Under the pieces are notes generated by a model, which worked only from the letters and a program-made list of their open reading frames with translations, was not told where the DNA came from and made no database searches. This document shows positions 1 to 7,234 of a stretch of DNA of 10,103 nt, one piece after another. The translations under genes were made by a program, and so were the position numbers. This DNA is from Physocladia obscura (lineage: Eukaryota; Chytridiomycota; Chytridiomycetes; Chytridiales; Chytriomycetaceae): the NCBI GenBank assembly GCA_027596945.1, contig JADGJH010000497.1, positions 6,616 through 16,718 on the forward strand. The letters run 5' to 3'. How positions within the stretch are numbered: the first letter of the stretch is position 1; every line of letters begins with the position of its first letter.

Positions 1-548
1 TAGATGGCCAAGTTCGTGTTTGGAAGATAACACCGCAGGTGCAGACTCTAGAAGATGCGATGAAAGAGCACAAGGGCACAGTTACATGTATAAAAGTCCG
101 TACCAACAACCTCGAATGCGTCAGCTCCTCAAGTGACGGCTCATGTATTGTCTGGGACTTGACGCGCTATGTTCGCAACCAGGTCTTGTTTGCTCCATCT
201 TTTTTTAAGGCTGTTTCGTACTATCCGGACGAATCTCAGTTGCTTACAAGTGGTACTGACCGCAAGGTTGCTTATTGGGAGGCATTTGACGGATCGTTGA
301 TTCGTGAACTAGATGCATCACAAAGTGATACTATTAATGGGCTTGATATTACAACAAATGGAAAATTTTTTGTAATTGGTGGTAGTGATAAGTTGGTGAA
401 AGTTTATCGATATGAGGAAGGAGATGTTGCATTTATTGGAATCGGACACAGCACAGATATTATGAAAGTTAAAATCAGCCCAGATCAGAAACATATTGTC
501 AGTGTTAGTGCGGATGGCGCCATTTTAAGATGGGTTTTTCCAAAATAA
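1..548 (+). CDS. CFAP52: CFAP52 (WDR16) C-terminal fragment, WD40 ciliary protein
   Basis: The frame is open from position 3 to the TAA at 546-548, giving 181 residues; the 5' part lies outside the window. The piece holds the last WD40 blades, seen as DGQVRVWKI, DGSCIVWDL, SGTDRKVAYWEAFDG, GGSDKLVKVYRYEEG and the terminal VSVSADGAILRW. The phrase EHKGTVTCIKV followed by NNLECVSSSSDG and TSGTDRKVAYWE is characteristic of CFAP52/WDR16, and the protein ends a few residues after the last blade as in that family. CFAP52 is an axonemal protein of motile cilia, known as a microtubule inner protein of doublet microtubules, so the organism very likely makes flagellated cells. There is no intron in the visible part. 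An AATAAA overlaps the stop codon. Family assignment is strong; only the missing 5' end limits it. Confidence 0.92.
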   Translation, partial: DGQVRVWKITPQVQTLEDAMKEHKGTVTCIKVRTNNLECVSSSSDGSCIVWDLTRYVRNQVLFAPSFFKAVSYYPDESQLLTSGTDRKVAYWEAFDGSLIRELDASQSDTINGLDITTNGKFFVIGGSDKLVKVYRYEEGDVAFIGIGHSTDIMKVKISPDQKHIVSVSADGAILRWVFPK

Positions 549-549
549 A
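544..549 (+). terminator. Probable poly(A) signal overlapping the CFAP52 stop
   Basis: AATAAA is formed by the last lysine codon, the TAA stop and the next base. If used, it implies a 3' UTR of only tens of bases. Confidence 0.45.
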
Positions 550-562
550 GAACAACTTAAAA

Positions 563-572
563 CCCCCCCCCC
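563..572 (+). repeat. C10 homopolymer
   Basis: Ten consecutive C residues lie just past the CFAP52 stop in otherwise AT-rich DNA. No function is visible; the length is also a likely place for sequencing or polymerase slippage error. Confidence 0.85.
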
Positions 573-686
573 TTAACGCGGAATCACATATACTGATTTT
601 AATTTTTATCATTTCCCACTGCGGCTCCTTATCATAAATCATTGTTTTGGCATAAAGGGCGAAATAATAAAAAAATAAGACAAAAA

Positions 687-1138
687 ATGATCCAAGCAAG
701 TCTTTCAAGATTCTTCAAGCCGGCCACCAGTTCCAAATCCAACAACGATGCCAGCACTACCGCCACCAGTGTTCACGTACAAGGAAGCGCAAGCATGCTC
801 ACGCACACTGTGTCTGGTGCTGCGTTGGGTAAACTATAGCGAGATATCCATTCCTTGTTTTTTGCGTCTGATCAACATTTGAATATTATGTCTCTACCGT
901 GCTGGCCTAGTTTTATGGGACGAATTGGGTTGTATTTTTGAATAAGATTGCAATGATTCAATCTAGTTTGCCGTTTTCTCGCTTCAGTGTAATTTAAAAA
1001 TCTGCCACCAGCGCCGTTACCACTACTTTTTTTTTTTTGTTACTCACTCAATCCTCTCAGCTTCTGCAACAAGATGAGAAGAAACAACTAAATCACTCAC
1101 TTGAAACGTTGCATGTTGTGTTCTATGCCAACAAATAA
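687..1138 (+). CDS. Candidate small gene with N-terminal PIP box (PCNA-binding), splicing unresolved
   Basis: The first ATG of the open stretch (687) starts MIQASLSRFFKP. It contains QASLSRFF, an exact match to the PIP-box consensus Q-x-x-[ILM]-x-x-[FY]-[FY] used to bind PCNA. A Ser/Thr/Asn/Ala-rich, probably disordered tail follows to a good GTAAAC donor at 829. A plausible last exon runs 1061-1138. It follows a T-run and CTCTCAG acceptor, encodes 25 residues (LLQQDEKKQLNHS..., helix-like), and its TAA lies inside AATAAA as in neighbouring genes. The two exons do not join in phase with the 829 donor (phase 1 against phase 0). A GTACAA donor after VH at about 764 would restore phase; an unseen middle exon or an indel is also possible. 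Without splicing the ORF ends at 839. I recognise no family beyond the motif; N-terminal PIP boxes occur in several DNA replication and repair proteins. Existence is moderately supported, the exact exon chain is not. Confidence 0.4.
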
Positions 1139-1139
1139 A
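1134..1139 (+). terminator. Possible poly(A) signal overlapping the stop of the PIP-box gene
   Basis: AATAAA contains the TAA at 1136-1138 of the candidate last exon, repeating the arrangement at the ends of CFAP52, the mannosidase gene and the AKTIP-like gene. Confidence 0.3.
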
Positions 1140-1150
1140 CTTAAAAAAAA

Positions 1151-1156
1151 TTTATT
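1151..1156 (-). terminator. Probable poly(A) signal overlapping the mannosidase stop
   Basis: On the minus strand AATAAA spans the TAA at 1154-1152. It lies only 11 nt from the opposite-strand AATAAA at 1134-1139, so the two convergent transcripts should overlap. Confidence 0.45.
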
Positions 1157-3345
1157 TTGTTATATTTCTCAATTGCCCAACAGCCACATCGTAAGCGGGA
1201 GGCAGTGGAGTAAATTTGGAAGGATCTTTTCGGCGCCCATGCCCACGCACACTAAGTGGATGTGCTTCAGTGTTGAAAACGTATTTTTCCAAAGGTATTG
1301 TGTCGTCATCAGTAAAAATCAAATACAAGTACTTCAAAGTTTCGGCAAGGAAAAAGGATTCTTGTCTATCAATTGCATTTAATTCAGAGCTTGTTGGTAT
1401 GATTCCTGCATTTTCCAAGCCGTGGTAGCCTGTTTCATCCCGGCAATATTTTTCAATATTCTGAAAGAAAATATTCGTAAAAGTAAAAGAATAATGTTAA
1501 ATTCTTTGAAAGAACAATTAAAAGCCGTTGAGAATAATCAAACCTTTGCAATTGACCATGCACGATCTCGATAAATTTGATTGTGCGTGTACCTCCAAAA
1601 ATAAAATAATGATTCAACAGCTTCTGGTCTGAAAAAAAAGTTAATTCCCTTTTCTCTCACACTCTATTTCCATTTACCTTAGTATATAACGTGAATTATA
1701 CAAAGATAACGTTTTTCCATCACAACTTTCGCTGCCAATTCCGGTTGCAGAATTGTTATACATTTTCCAACAAGTTTCGGTAATTTCACTAGCAATGTAC
1801 AAATGGTGGGTCCAATTACCCTCCCTTGAAGCCAAAGCACCAGTTGCCATCATTCCACCAGTAAAACATGCCTAAACAAGCTTAAATTTAGTAATGTGCT
1901 GTTTTTTCTCTCTCTCTTTTTTATTTATTTATGTACAAACCAAATGCTCAAATGTGAAATCGTGCGCAACATAATATTTAGGAACTTCTGGTGTTTCAGC
2001 TGTCGATGAATCTCCAGCTTTTGCTGTCGTAGCATCTGAGTTATATGGGGGCCTAGGATCGCGAGGAGCAGCGCCAACCTGCTTAACAAATCCAGTTGGG
2101 ATATACAAATGCCCGAGGTCCGATTTTACAACCATGTTTTCAGCGATTGACTGATAAAAAATACATTTCAGTTTCACTTTGTTCACCCGTAAACATGTAA
2201 AAACCTGAGCAGCTGTATAGTACATGTTGAAATACTTTTCTTCACCGGTTGACAACCATAATTTAAGCAAATATTCGTAATACGAGTCTGCCATTCCACC
2301 GACACTGACTTTCGTAATTAAAAAAGGATTTTCTCCATATTCCAATTTATCAACGTCCAAATACTCTGGAAATAAGCCTGGAATACGCATCTTAATAGTT
2401 TGCATTTGCTCATACACGTATAGAGCCTTTATATTTATATTTTTTGTTGTTATTTGTTTCAGTTTCAGTAGCAAAATTAATGCAATAACCTTTTGGGCAT
2501 AAATTGAATTTCCAGTAATATCGCTCAGGTACTGGAACTCCAGTTGCAATGTTCCCAACTCCGCTAATATAACCGAGCTGCTGCTATATATTGCAAATTT
2601 ACCTCTGTTTAAATCAACAAAAAACACAGTGAGTAAAAAGAACAAGAAAAAAACAACAATAAAGAGCTGAAACAAACGTTGCCAAATTTATTTGACTTTT
2701 TGGAATTCCAGTTGGAGTGTCAAATGCAGGTAATAACCGATCGGCCAATTCAATGCTTTTATTTAACAACGCAACGTCGCCCTCTAAATCAAATGCAGCA
2801 AGTAGCCCTCCAAGAATACGTATATTTGTTTCGAATACACTGACATGCTGTGAGATATTTGCAAAATCCAGAGTCTCAAGAATCAACTGCTTTGCTTCTG
2901 CGTATTCCTCCTTGAGATCCATGATGAATAGTGTGTCAAGAGCATCAACAGGTGTGTTCAGGAGAGTTACATTTTTGTACCAGTTCCATGGAGTTTGTGA
3001 AATTGGATTGAGGTCGTCATAACCCCATGCAAACTCTTTGTATCCTGTCCAAGCATGAATCATCATCTGCGAAAATATTTAGACCTGACTTTTTGTAATG
3101 GATTTGCGCACAAGCACCTGTTTTACAAAGTCCATTTTCTCTTGATCTCGAGATTCACGACCTGTGGCCAGAAATAGCGGCAGATTCAAACCGTGATAAA
3201 CCGAACTGTTGTAGGTAACATCTCGCATATTGCGGCGCATTATAGCGTCTCTCATATTCCAGTTCAAACTGACCAGGAGTAACGTTAATGTCGACATGAA
3301 CCACAGAGTCAAGGTCCGCTTTCTGATCCGGACGATGGGTCGCAT
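1152..3345 (-). CDS. Class I alpha-1,2-mannosidase (glycoside hydrolase family 47)
   Basis: Trims alpha-1,2-linked mannose from N-glycans in the ER or Golgi lumen. Eight exons on the minus strand join into 583 residues: 3345-3118, 3066-2678, 2604-2490, 2426-2205, 2150-1941, 1871-1678, 1628-1544, 1460-1152. The seven introns are 51, 73, 63, 54, 69, 49 and 83 nt; each boundary was set where the GH47 alignment becomes continuous. Residues 1-11 are basic and about 12-28 hydrophobic, a type II signal anchor. Family motifs follow in order: HAWTGYKEFAWG (80-91), FETNIRILGG (154-163), LAELGTLQLEF (219-229), GGMADSYYEYLLK (287-299), EHLACFTGGMM (386-396), ETCWKMY (420-426), LRPEAVESLFYFW (452-464), ESFFLAETLKYL (515-526) and FNTEAHPL (543-550). 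By family knowledge E155, D291 and E455 are the catalytic acids, T545 contacts calcium and C390-C422 form the disulfide, so the enzyme should be active. The ATG at 3345 is the first in frame. ER versus Golgi subtype is not decided. Confidence 0.93.
2151..2204 (-). other. 54-nt intron of the mannosidase gene, in frame and stop-free
   Basis: Starts GTTTTT and ends in a T-rich tract plus ATCAG. Removal joins YYTAAQ to SIAENM. Retention would insert 18 residues without breaking the frame. Confidence 0.7.
2427..2489 (-). other. 63-nt intron of the mannosidase gene, in frame and stop-free
   Basis: Starts GTTATT and ends TATAAAG. It is removed because GH47 alignment needs YAQK joined to ALYVYEQ. 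Retention would add 21 residues without a frameshift or stop. Confidence 0.7.
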
Positions 3346-3398
3346 TTTGGTACTTAAAAAAAACCTTCGTTGTTTCAATTTGAAAATTTGGGTATCAT

Positions 3399-3408
3399 GT
3401 CATATGAC
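3399..3408. promoter_or_regulatory. Perfect 10-bp palindrome upstream of the mannosidase gene
   Basis: GTCATATGAC lies 54 bp upstream of the mannosidase ATG. A dimeric transcription factor site is conceivable, but one short palindrome in AT-rich DNA can occur by chance. Confidence 0.2.
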
Positions 3409-3966
3409 TTTTGATTGTTGGCTGACAAAAAATAGAAACAAAATAATAAAATAATAGTATGATTCAATTTTATTATTCAGAAAGGTTCGAAGATTACAAC
3501 TGACGCGACAAGGGAAATATTTCCACGTTATTTGCTCAATCAGACAATATTTCTGTGATTGCCAAGCTTTTTGTTCGTTGACTTTACCGCTTTCCGTTTT
3601 TATTCAAAAGAAACTATTCTGTTGTACGGGTTTTTTGGGCAAATCCAATGTTACAATCTATGTTTACAATTGTATGGGATAAGGATTTTAGCAGGATTCT
3701 CCTTATTGATTTCCATTTCTAAAAATAAATCTTGGCATTTTCCTTCCCACATAAAACTCTTTAATTGTATTAATACAAAGTTTCTACTTAATGACAGAAG
3801 GGACAAGTATGCTCTTTCCTTTTCTTTTCTTTTCTGAGTGTTTTTATTTCAATAAACCGTGAATTCATTCTTCAATACAGCATGAATCTACTTTTACTTC
3901 AACATCTAAAATCACTTTACAGCATTTCATGTGAAAGTTGTCCAAAGAAATTGTTGACTACTTGTT

Positions 3967-3986
3967 TTTCAACTTGTTTCAACTTG
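3967..3986 (+). repeat. Two tandem copies of a 10-bp unit
   Basis: TTTCAACTTG is repeated exactly (3967-3976, 3977-3986), with a partial third copy (CAACTT) at 3992-3997. Long T-runs follow. Most likely simple slippage. Confidence 0.7.
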
Positions 3987-4028
3987 AATATCAACTTATA
4001 ATTATTTTTTTTTAATTTTTTTTTTTTA

Positions 4029-4202
4029 TGCTGCTGTCATCAACAAATCATCAGTGCCAACAGCTACAGAATAAGAAGTTGTCAAACAAAAAATCAAATT
4101 CGTGAATTGATTGTAGATCACACCGAACACAGAAAAACACCGAAACAAATTGCAGAAATGCTATTAAGTTTTAACAAGAAAATTTTTGGAACTCGTAAAT
4201 AA
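4029..4202 (+). pseudogene. Possible degraded transposase-type helix-turn-helix fragment
   Basis: A frame without an in-frame ATG until 4158 reads QIRELIVDHTEHRKTPKQIAEML before a TAA at 4200-4202. The pattern of a basic helix, then K-T-P-K-Q-I-A-E-M-L, resembles the first helix-turn-helix of Tc1/mariner-like and other DNA-binding transposases. No DDE catalytic core, terminal inverted repeats or target duplications are visible in the flanks, and the frame opens out of a poly-T stretch. It could be a short relic of a mobile element or a chance reading frame. Confidence 0.25.
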
Positions 4203-4317
4203 GATTGCCATTGCTCATCGTTTGCATATTCCAATATAATAGTCTAAAAGATAGTTGTTTGAAAACGAATTTATAAAAATCCAAATCCAACAGATATGTC
4301 AAAGAGCAACAAACAAG

Positions 4318-4323
4318 TTTATT
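4318..4323 (-). terminator. Likely poly(A) signal of the BMT5-like gene
   Basis: AATAAA on the minus strand, about 28 nt past the TAA at 4353-4351, a usual distance for a short 3' UTR. Confidence 0.45.
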
Positions 4324-4350
4324 TAAATTAACCTGTTGTTAAACCATCTG

Positions 4351-5700
4351 TTAATTCTTTTTTCCCTTCCACGAATCTTTCTTTGTTATTTTTCCAGGCC
4401 AAGCGTTTTTTTCTTTCTCTTTCCCCCACTTAATTTTAACTGTAGGCCCTTTTTTCTTTGATATTTTCCTGTCACTAGAAGTCTTATGCAAACTGTGTTT
4501 GTCGTACTTTCCACTCTTGATCATTTCTTTGCGTTGTTTCCGCCCGATTTTTTTGGCAACAACAGGAATTTCTTCATTAGCTGATTCTGATATTGTATCA
4601 AGACCGTCAACATGTTTGGTCACATACCCCAATTCCGAATCAAGATTAAAAACGTATAAATCGGCGTTTTCACATGATGGGGCATCACGCTGAGCTGGGT
4701 TAGTTCTTTGAGAGATATATCCCAGTGCAGTCCATCGATCAGCATCAAAAAGTACGCGTTCGAGAAGGGAAAACCCTGCAGCAACTGCAACCTCTTCTAA
4801 TCCAAATTTTTCGTAGAATGGAGTTGACCGAAGAGCCACAAGAACGCGATATTCATTTTTTGATTTTATTTTTCCTGCGCTAATATTGTTGTTTGTATTG
4901 TTGTTGGCATTTTTAAAACTTGTGGCGAGAAGTATTTGCGATTGTTTGAAAAATGCAAGCAACATTCGTTTGTTGGCAATCGTGTCGCGTTGGGTGCCTC
5001 CACCAATATGTGGGAAATTAAACACAATTGTATGTATAGGTGCGAGATGCGCGGGGCCACCATTATCGCGGGGTGGCATAATGCGAGGATCTGCGGCCAT
5101 ACGTGTTGCATCGAGTTTGTGTAGCACAAAAACGCGTTTCAGAATTTTAAGAGCGGCAATACGGGCTGTCGCTTCGGATGAGTATTTGCCCGACACTTCC
5201 GAATACGAATCGAAGGATGTTGCGGTGATTGAACCAGAGTTTGAGGAGTTCGTTTGCGAGTAATCGAGAGCTTTTGCGAGGGCGGCGGCAAAAGAAAAGT
5301 CGCCTTCGCCAACGAGAAGGATTGCGTCAGAGGGAGAAAAGTAAGGCAGCTTTCGCAGACGCGGACTGGCTGTAGCTGCAAGTGCGTTGCGCAGAAGAGT
5401 TGCTGTCGGGCCGGACGTGACTGAGATTGTGTTGACGGAGGGTTTGCTGTTGTTACTGTTGCTTTTCCCTGATTTGCGTTTATTGACTTTATTCTTGCTT
5501 GTTACATCGGTGTCCAAACTAGTCGGCGTGGCGAGTAACGACGAACTGCCAACCAAGCTGATTAAATTAAGATGTGTCGGCGTGAAAAACGTTCCTCCGC
5601 GCGCCCCTTTTGCTGTGAATCCGCCCGTTCCTCCGCTCAAAGAAGTGGCTTTTTGCTTGTTTTGCGCTTTTCCGCGGTTACTTTTTCTCCCCTTCGGCAT
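4351..5700 (-). CDS. BMT5-like (DUF2431) Rossmann-fold methyltransferase, probable 25S rRNA uridine-N3 methyltransferase
   Basis: Single exon of 449 residues from the ATG at 5700; an upstream in-frame GTG is not a credible start. The S-adenosylmethionine-binding motif I is AILLVGEGDFSFAAALA (126-142). ITATSFDSYSEV (158-169), VLHKLDATRM (192-201), IVFNFPHIGGG (225-235) and a C-terminal ALGYISQRTN (325-334) follow in the order typical of the BMT5-like domain, whose yeast member methylates uridine N3 of 25S rRNA in the nucleolus. The domain is flanked by a basic, low-complexity N-terminal extension of about 115 residues and a strongly Lys-rich C-terminal tail (382-449), suiting a nucleolar RNA-binding protein. 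There is an Asn-rich insert at 264-273. It is intronless, unlike its intron-rich neighbours, and is divergent from the AKTIP-like gene across 77 bp. The domain is secure; the exact target base is inferred from family. Confidence 0.85.
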   Translation of the reverse strand: MPKGRKSNRGKAQNKQKATSLSGGTGGFTAKGARGGTFFTPTHLNLISLVGSSSLLATPTSLDTDVTSKNKVNKRKSGKSNSNNSKPSVNTISVTSGPTATLLRNALAATASPRLRKLPYFSPSDAILLVGEGDFSFAAALAKALDYSQTNSSNSGSITATSFDSYSEVSGKYSSEATARIAALKILKRVFVLHKLDATRMAADPRIMPPRDNGGPAHLAPIHTIVFNFPHIGGGTQRDTIANKRMLLAFFKQSQILLATSFKNANNNTNNNISAGKIKSKNEYRVLVALRSTPFYEKFGLEEVAVAAGFSLLERVLFDADRWTALGYISQRTNPAQRDAPSCENADLYVFNLDSELGYVTKHVDGLDTISESANEEIPVVAKKIGRKQRKEMIKSGKYDKHSLHKTSSDRKISKKKGPTVKIKWGKEKEKNAWPGKITKKDSWKGKKN

Positions 5701-5777
5701 TGCTTCTCTCACTTCACAAGAGAAAAAAAAAGTGAGACAAAAATTTCATCTCCACTTCCGCATTCCAGAAAACAATC
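5701..5777. promoter_or_regulatory. 77-bp divergent promoter region with inverted repeat
   Basis: Everything between the start codons of the BMT5-like gene (-) and the AKTIP-like gene (+). It contains TCTCACTT at 5707-5714 and its exact reverse complement AAGTGAGA at 5730-5737, 15 nt apart, around an A-run. It must hold both 5' UTRs and core promoters unless transcription starts inside the neighbouring gene. No TATA box is obvious. Confidence 0.5.
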
Positions 5778-7158
5778 ATGAATATCAAACGGGTATGTTC
5801 AACGTTCTCTTCTTCACTTTACGAAATTTGCACTCCTTCTATCGGTTGTGCCGCTTGGTCTGCCTTCTATGTCCTATCTTTTTTTGGCCTTGTTTTGATC
5901 AGATTGGACGAGACACCTGTTGATAGAATCGCAGAGCTGAAATCCCATATTCTCTATTCGTTGCACGCAGATTGGAATCCCTTCGAATGTTCCGCTAAAA
6001 CCAAACGATTCATCGTCCGAACTTGCGAGTCGTTCAACCGCCGTAGTTCAAGCAAACGATCAAATAAATAGAGACGTTCGAATCTACTCGCAATATTTTC
6101 GCAGATATGAACTTTTGATTGAATAGTTGAGTTTTTTCCGTCGTATCAATTATGCTCATGTCACATCTTGTTTCCACCTGTCAAATAAACAAACAATTGG
6201 ATTCATCGGATTTTTTATTTTATACAGTAAAAATCTGAAAAACCCCGACCATTGCCCAAATGGAATGTATTTGATCCCTGAGCCAGGAAATTTAAATGGT
6301 ATTCGATTTTATATTTATCTTTATCAGCTGACGTCACTCTCCTGCAGAATGGTATGGTGTGTTAATACTTCATCGAGGTTTCTACCGCGAAGGAGTGTTC
6401 AAGTTTAAAGTCAGTATCCCTGAAGATTATCCAAGCGAAGGACCATCGATTCGCTTCACTACAGACATGTTTCATCCTCTAATTGATCGATCTGGATTCT
6501 TTAACGCACGTCAACAGTTTCCTGTATGGAGAGCAAACAAGGACTATATCTGCCATCTTTTGCACTATCTTAAAAACTCATTTAAGGAAGCTGTTTTGTC
6601 GGATTTAGACGGTTTCTTTAAATATTTTTAATGTTAAATCTTCAGTCATGGAACCTAATGTATTTATTTCCTTTCCTTTTCTTCTTCTGTGAATTTTTAG
6701 AGGTTAATTGCCCTAATCGCGAGGCGTACAATATGTGAGGAATTTTTTGTCTATTTTCATTTTAGATTTGACAAAAAAAAAACAAAAAAACCAGGTTCTT
6801 TAGCGAACGCCCGTTATTTGCTCGACTTGCTTCACAATGTGCGCAAATGTCTGCATCTGAAGGTATTTTGTTCAGCAGTGGAATTGCCGATGACGAATAT
6901 GATGAAGAATCTATAATTCGATTTACACCACTCGATGACGCTACATTTGAAGAATTGAAAGCGAAAATGATTGCAAGTGTGGTATGTTTGTTAATACAGA
7001 TAGCATTTAGTATGTGCTTTTAATGGCAAATACAGAATGTTGACAAAGTTGACAAAGAAATCGATGCAAAGAATGCTGCAAGCAGGAATAGTGAATTGCT
7101 GAGTGGAATCAAAAATGTAACAGGAAATATTTCAAGAATGTTAAACTTTTCAGAATAA
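5778..7158 (+). CDS. AKTIP/FTS-like inactive ubiquitin E2 variant (UBC fold)
   Basis: Seven exons join to 282 residues: 5778-5792, 5971-6125, 6228-6298, 6348-6611, 6701-6734, 6795-6981, 7036-7158. Introns are 178, 102, 49, 89, 60 and 54 nt; the first and last have GTATGT donors. The first exon encodes only MNIKR. The UBC-like domain starts at RRYELLIEY (49-57) and continues through CPNGMYLIPEPGNLNEWYG (66-84), LHRGFYREGVFKFKVSIPEDYP (88-109, spelled in part: HRGFYREGVFKF) and FHPLID (122-127). RPLFARLASQCAQMS (185-199) follows, an order and wording specific to the FTS/AKTIP family. The position after HPL where active E2 enzymes carry cysteine reads SGFFNARQQF, so the catalytic cysteine is absent, as known for this family. 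FTS joins Hook and FHIP proteins in a complex linking dynein to early endosomes. The length is close to human AKTIP. Its stop lies within AATAAA. Confidence 0.88.
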
Positions 7159-7159
7159 A
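7154..7159 (+). terminator. Probable poly(A) signal overlapping the AKTIP-like stop
   Basis: AATAAA contains the TAA at 7156-7158. Cleavage would fall within the 76-nt gap before the opposite gene's stop codon. Confidence 0.45.
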
Positions 7160-7196
7160 GTCAGAGAATACTTTTTCGAATATTTAAATTATTTTT

Positions 7197-7202
7197 TTTA
7201 TT
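7197..7202 (-). terminator. Likely poly(A) signal of the DDT/WHIM gene
   Basis: AATAAA on the minus strand, about 33 nt beyond the TGA at 7237-7235. A second, AT-rich stretch follows. Confidence 0.4.
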
Positions 7203-7234
7203 TTTAGTTAATGTTGGTCCTGACAAATTTTTCG

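Larger units (their letters stand above)
3346..4350. other. AT-rich intergenic region, mostly without recognisable content
   Basis: About 1 kb between the mannosidase start and the methyltransferase stop, both on the minus strand, so it holds the mannosidase promoter and the methyltransferase 3' end. The open frames I checked are low-complexity, and the longest (3559-3837, +) has no in-frame ATG. I see no tRNA or other RNA gene. Items listed separately are a 10-bp palindrome, a short tandem repeat, a poly(A) signal and a helix-turn-helix-like remnant. Confidence 0.6.

Noticed and set aside
1101..1428. Plus-strand frames of 70-93 codons
   Set aside because: They lie antisense to the last mannosidase exon, which carries GH47 motifs ESFFLAETLKYL and FNTEAHPL.
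3067..3084. An 18-nt alternative intron (GTCTAA...CGCAG) in the mannosidase gene
   Set aside because: Too short to splice, and it would leave an unaligned insert. The 51-nt intron 3067-3117 joins FVKQ to MMIHAW as GH47 requires.
3559..3837. A 92-codon + strand frame in the intergenic region
   Set aside because: No in-frame ATG, Phe/Leu/Ser/Ile-rich translation typical of AT-rich non-coding DNA, and no recognisable motif.
5387..5923. A 178-codon + strand frame antisense to the methyltransferase N terminus
   Set aside because: It begins without a proper ATG context, mirrors low-complexity codons of the real gene, and runs across the divergent promoter into the AKTIP-like intron.
5778..6071. 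A 97-codon + strand frame with a hydrophobic stretch starting at the AKTIP-like ATG
   Set aside because: It arises by reading through a GTATGT donor at 5793 into intron 1. The spliced frame from 5971 leads directly into family-specific sequence, so the long frame is most likely an unspliced artefact.
6071..6090. A tRNA B-box-like GTTCGAATC
   Set aside because: It lies in an AKTIP-like coding exon, and no cloverleaf or A box fits around it.
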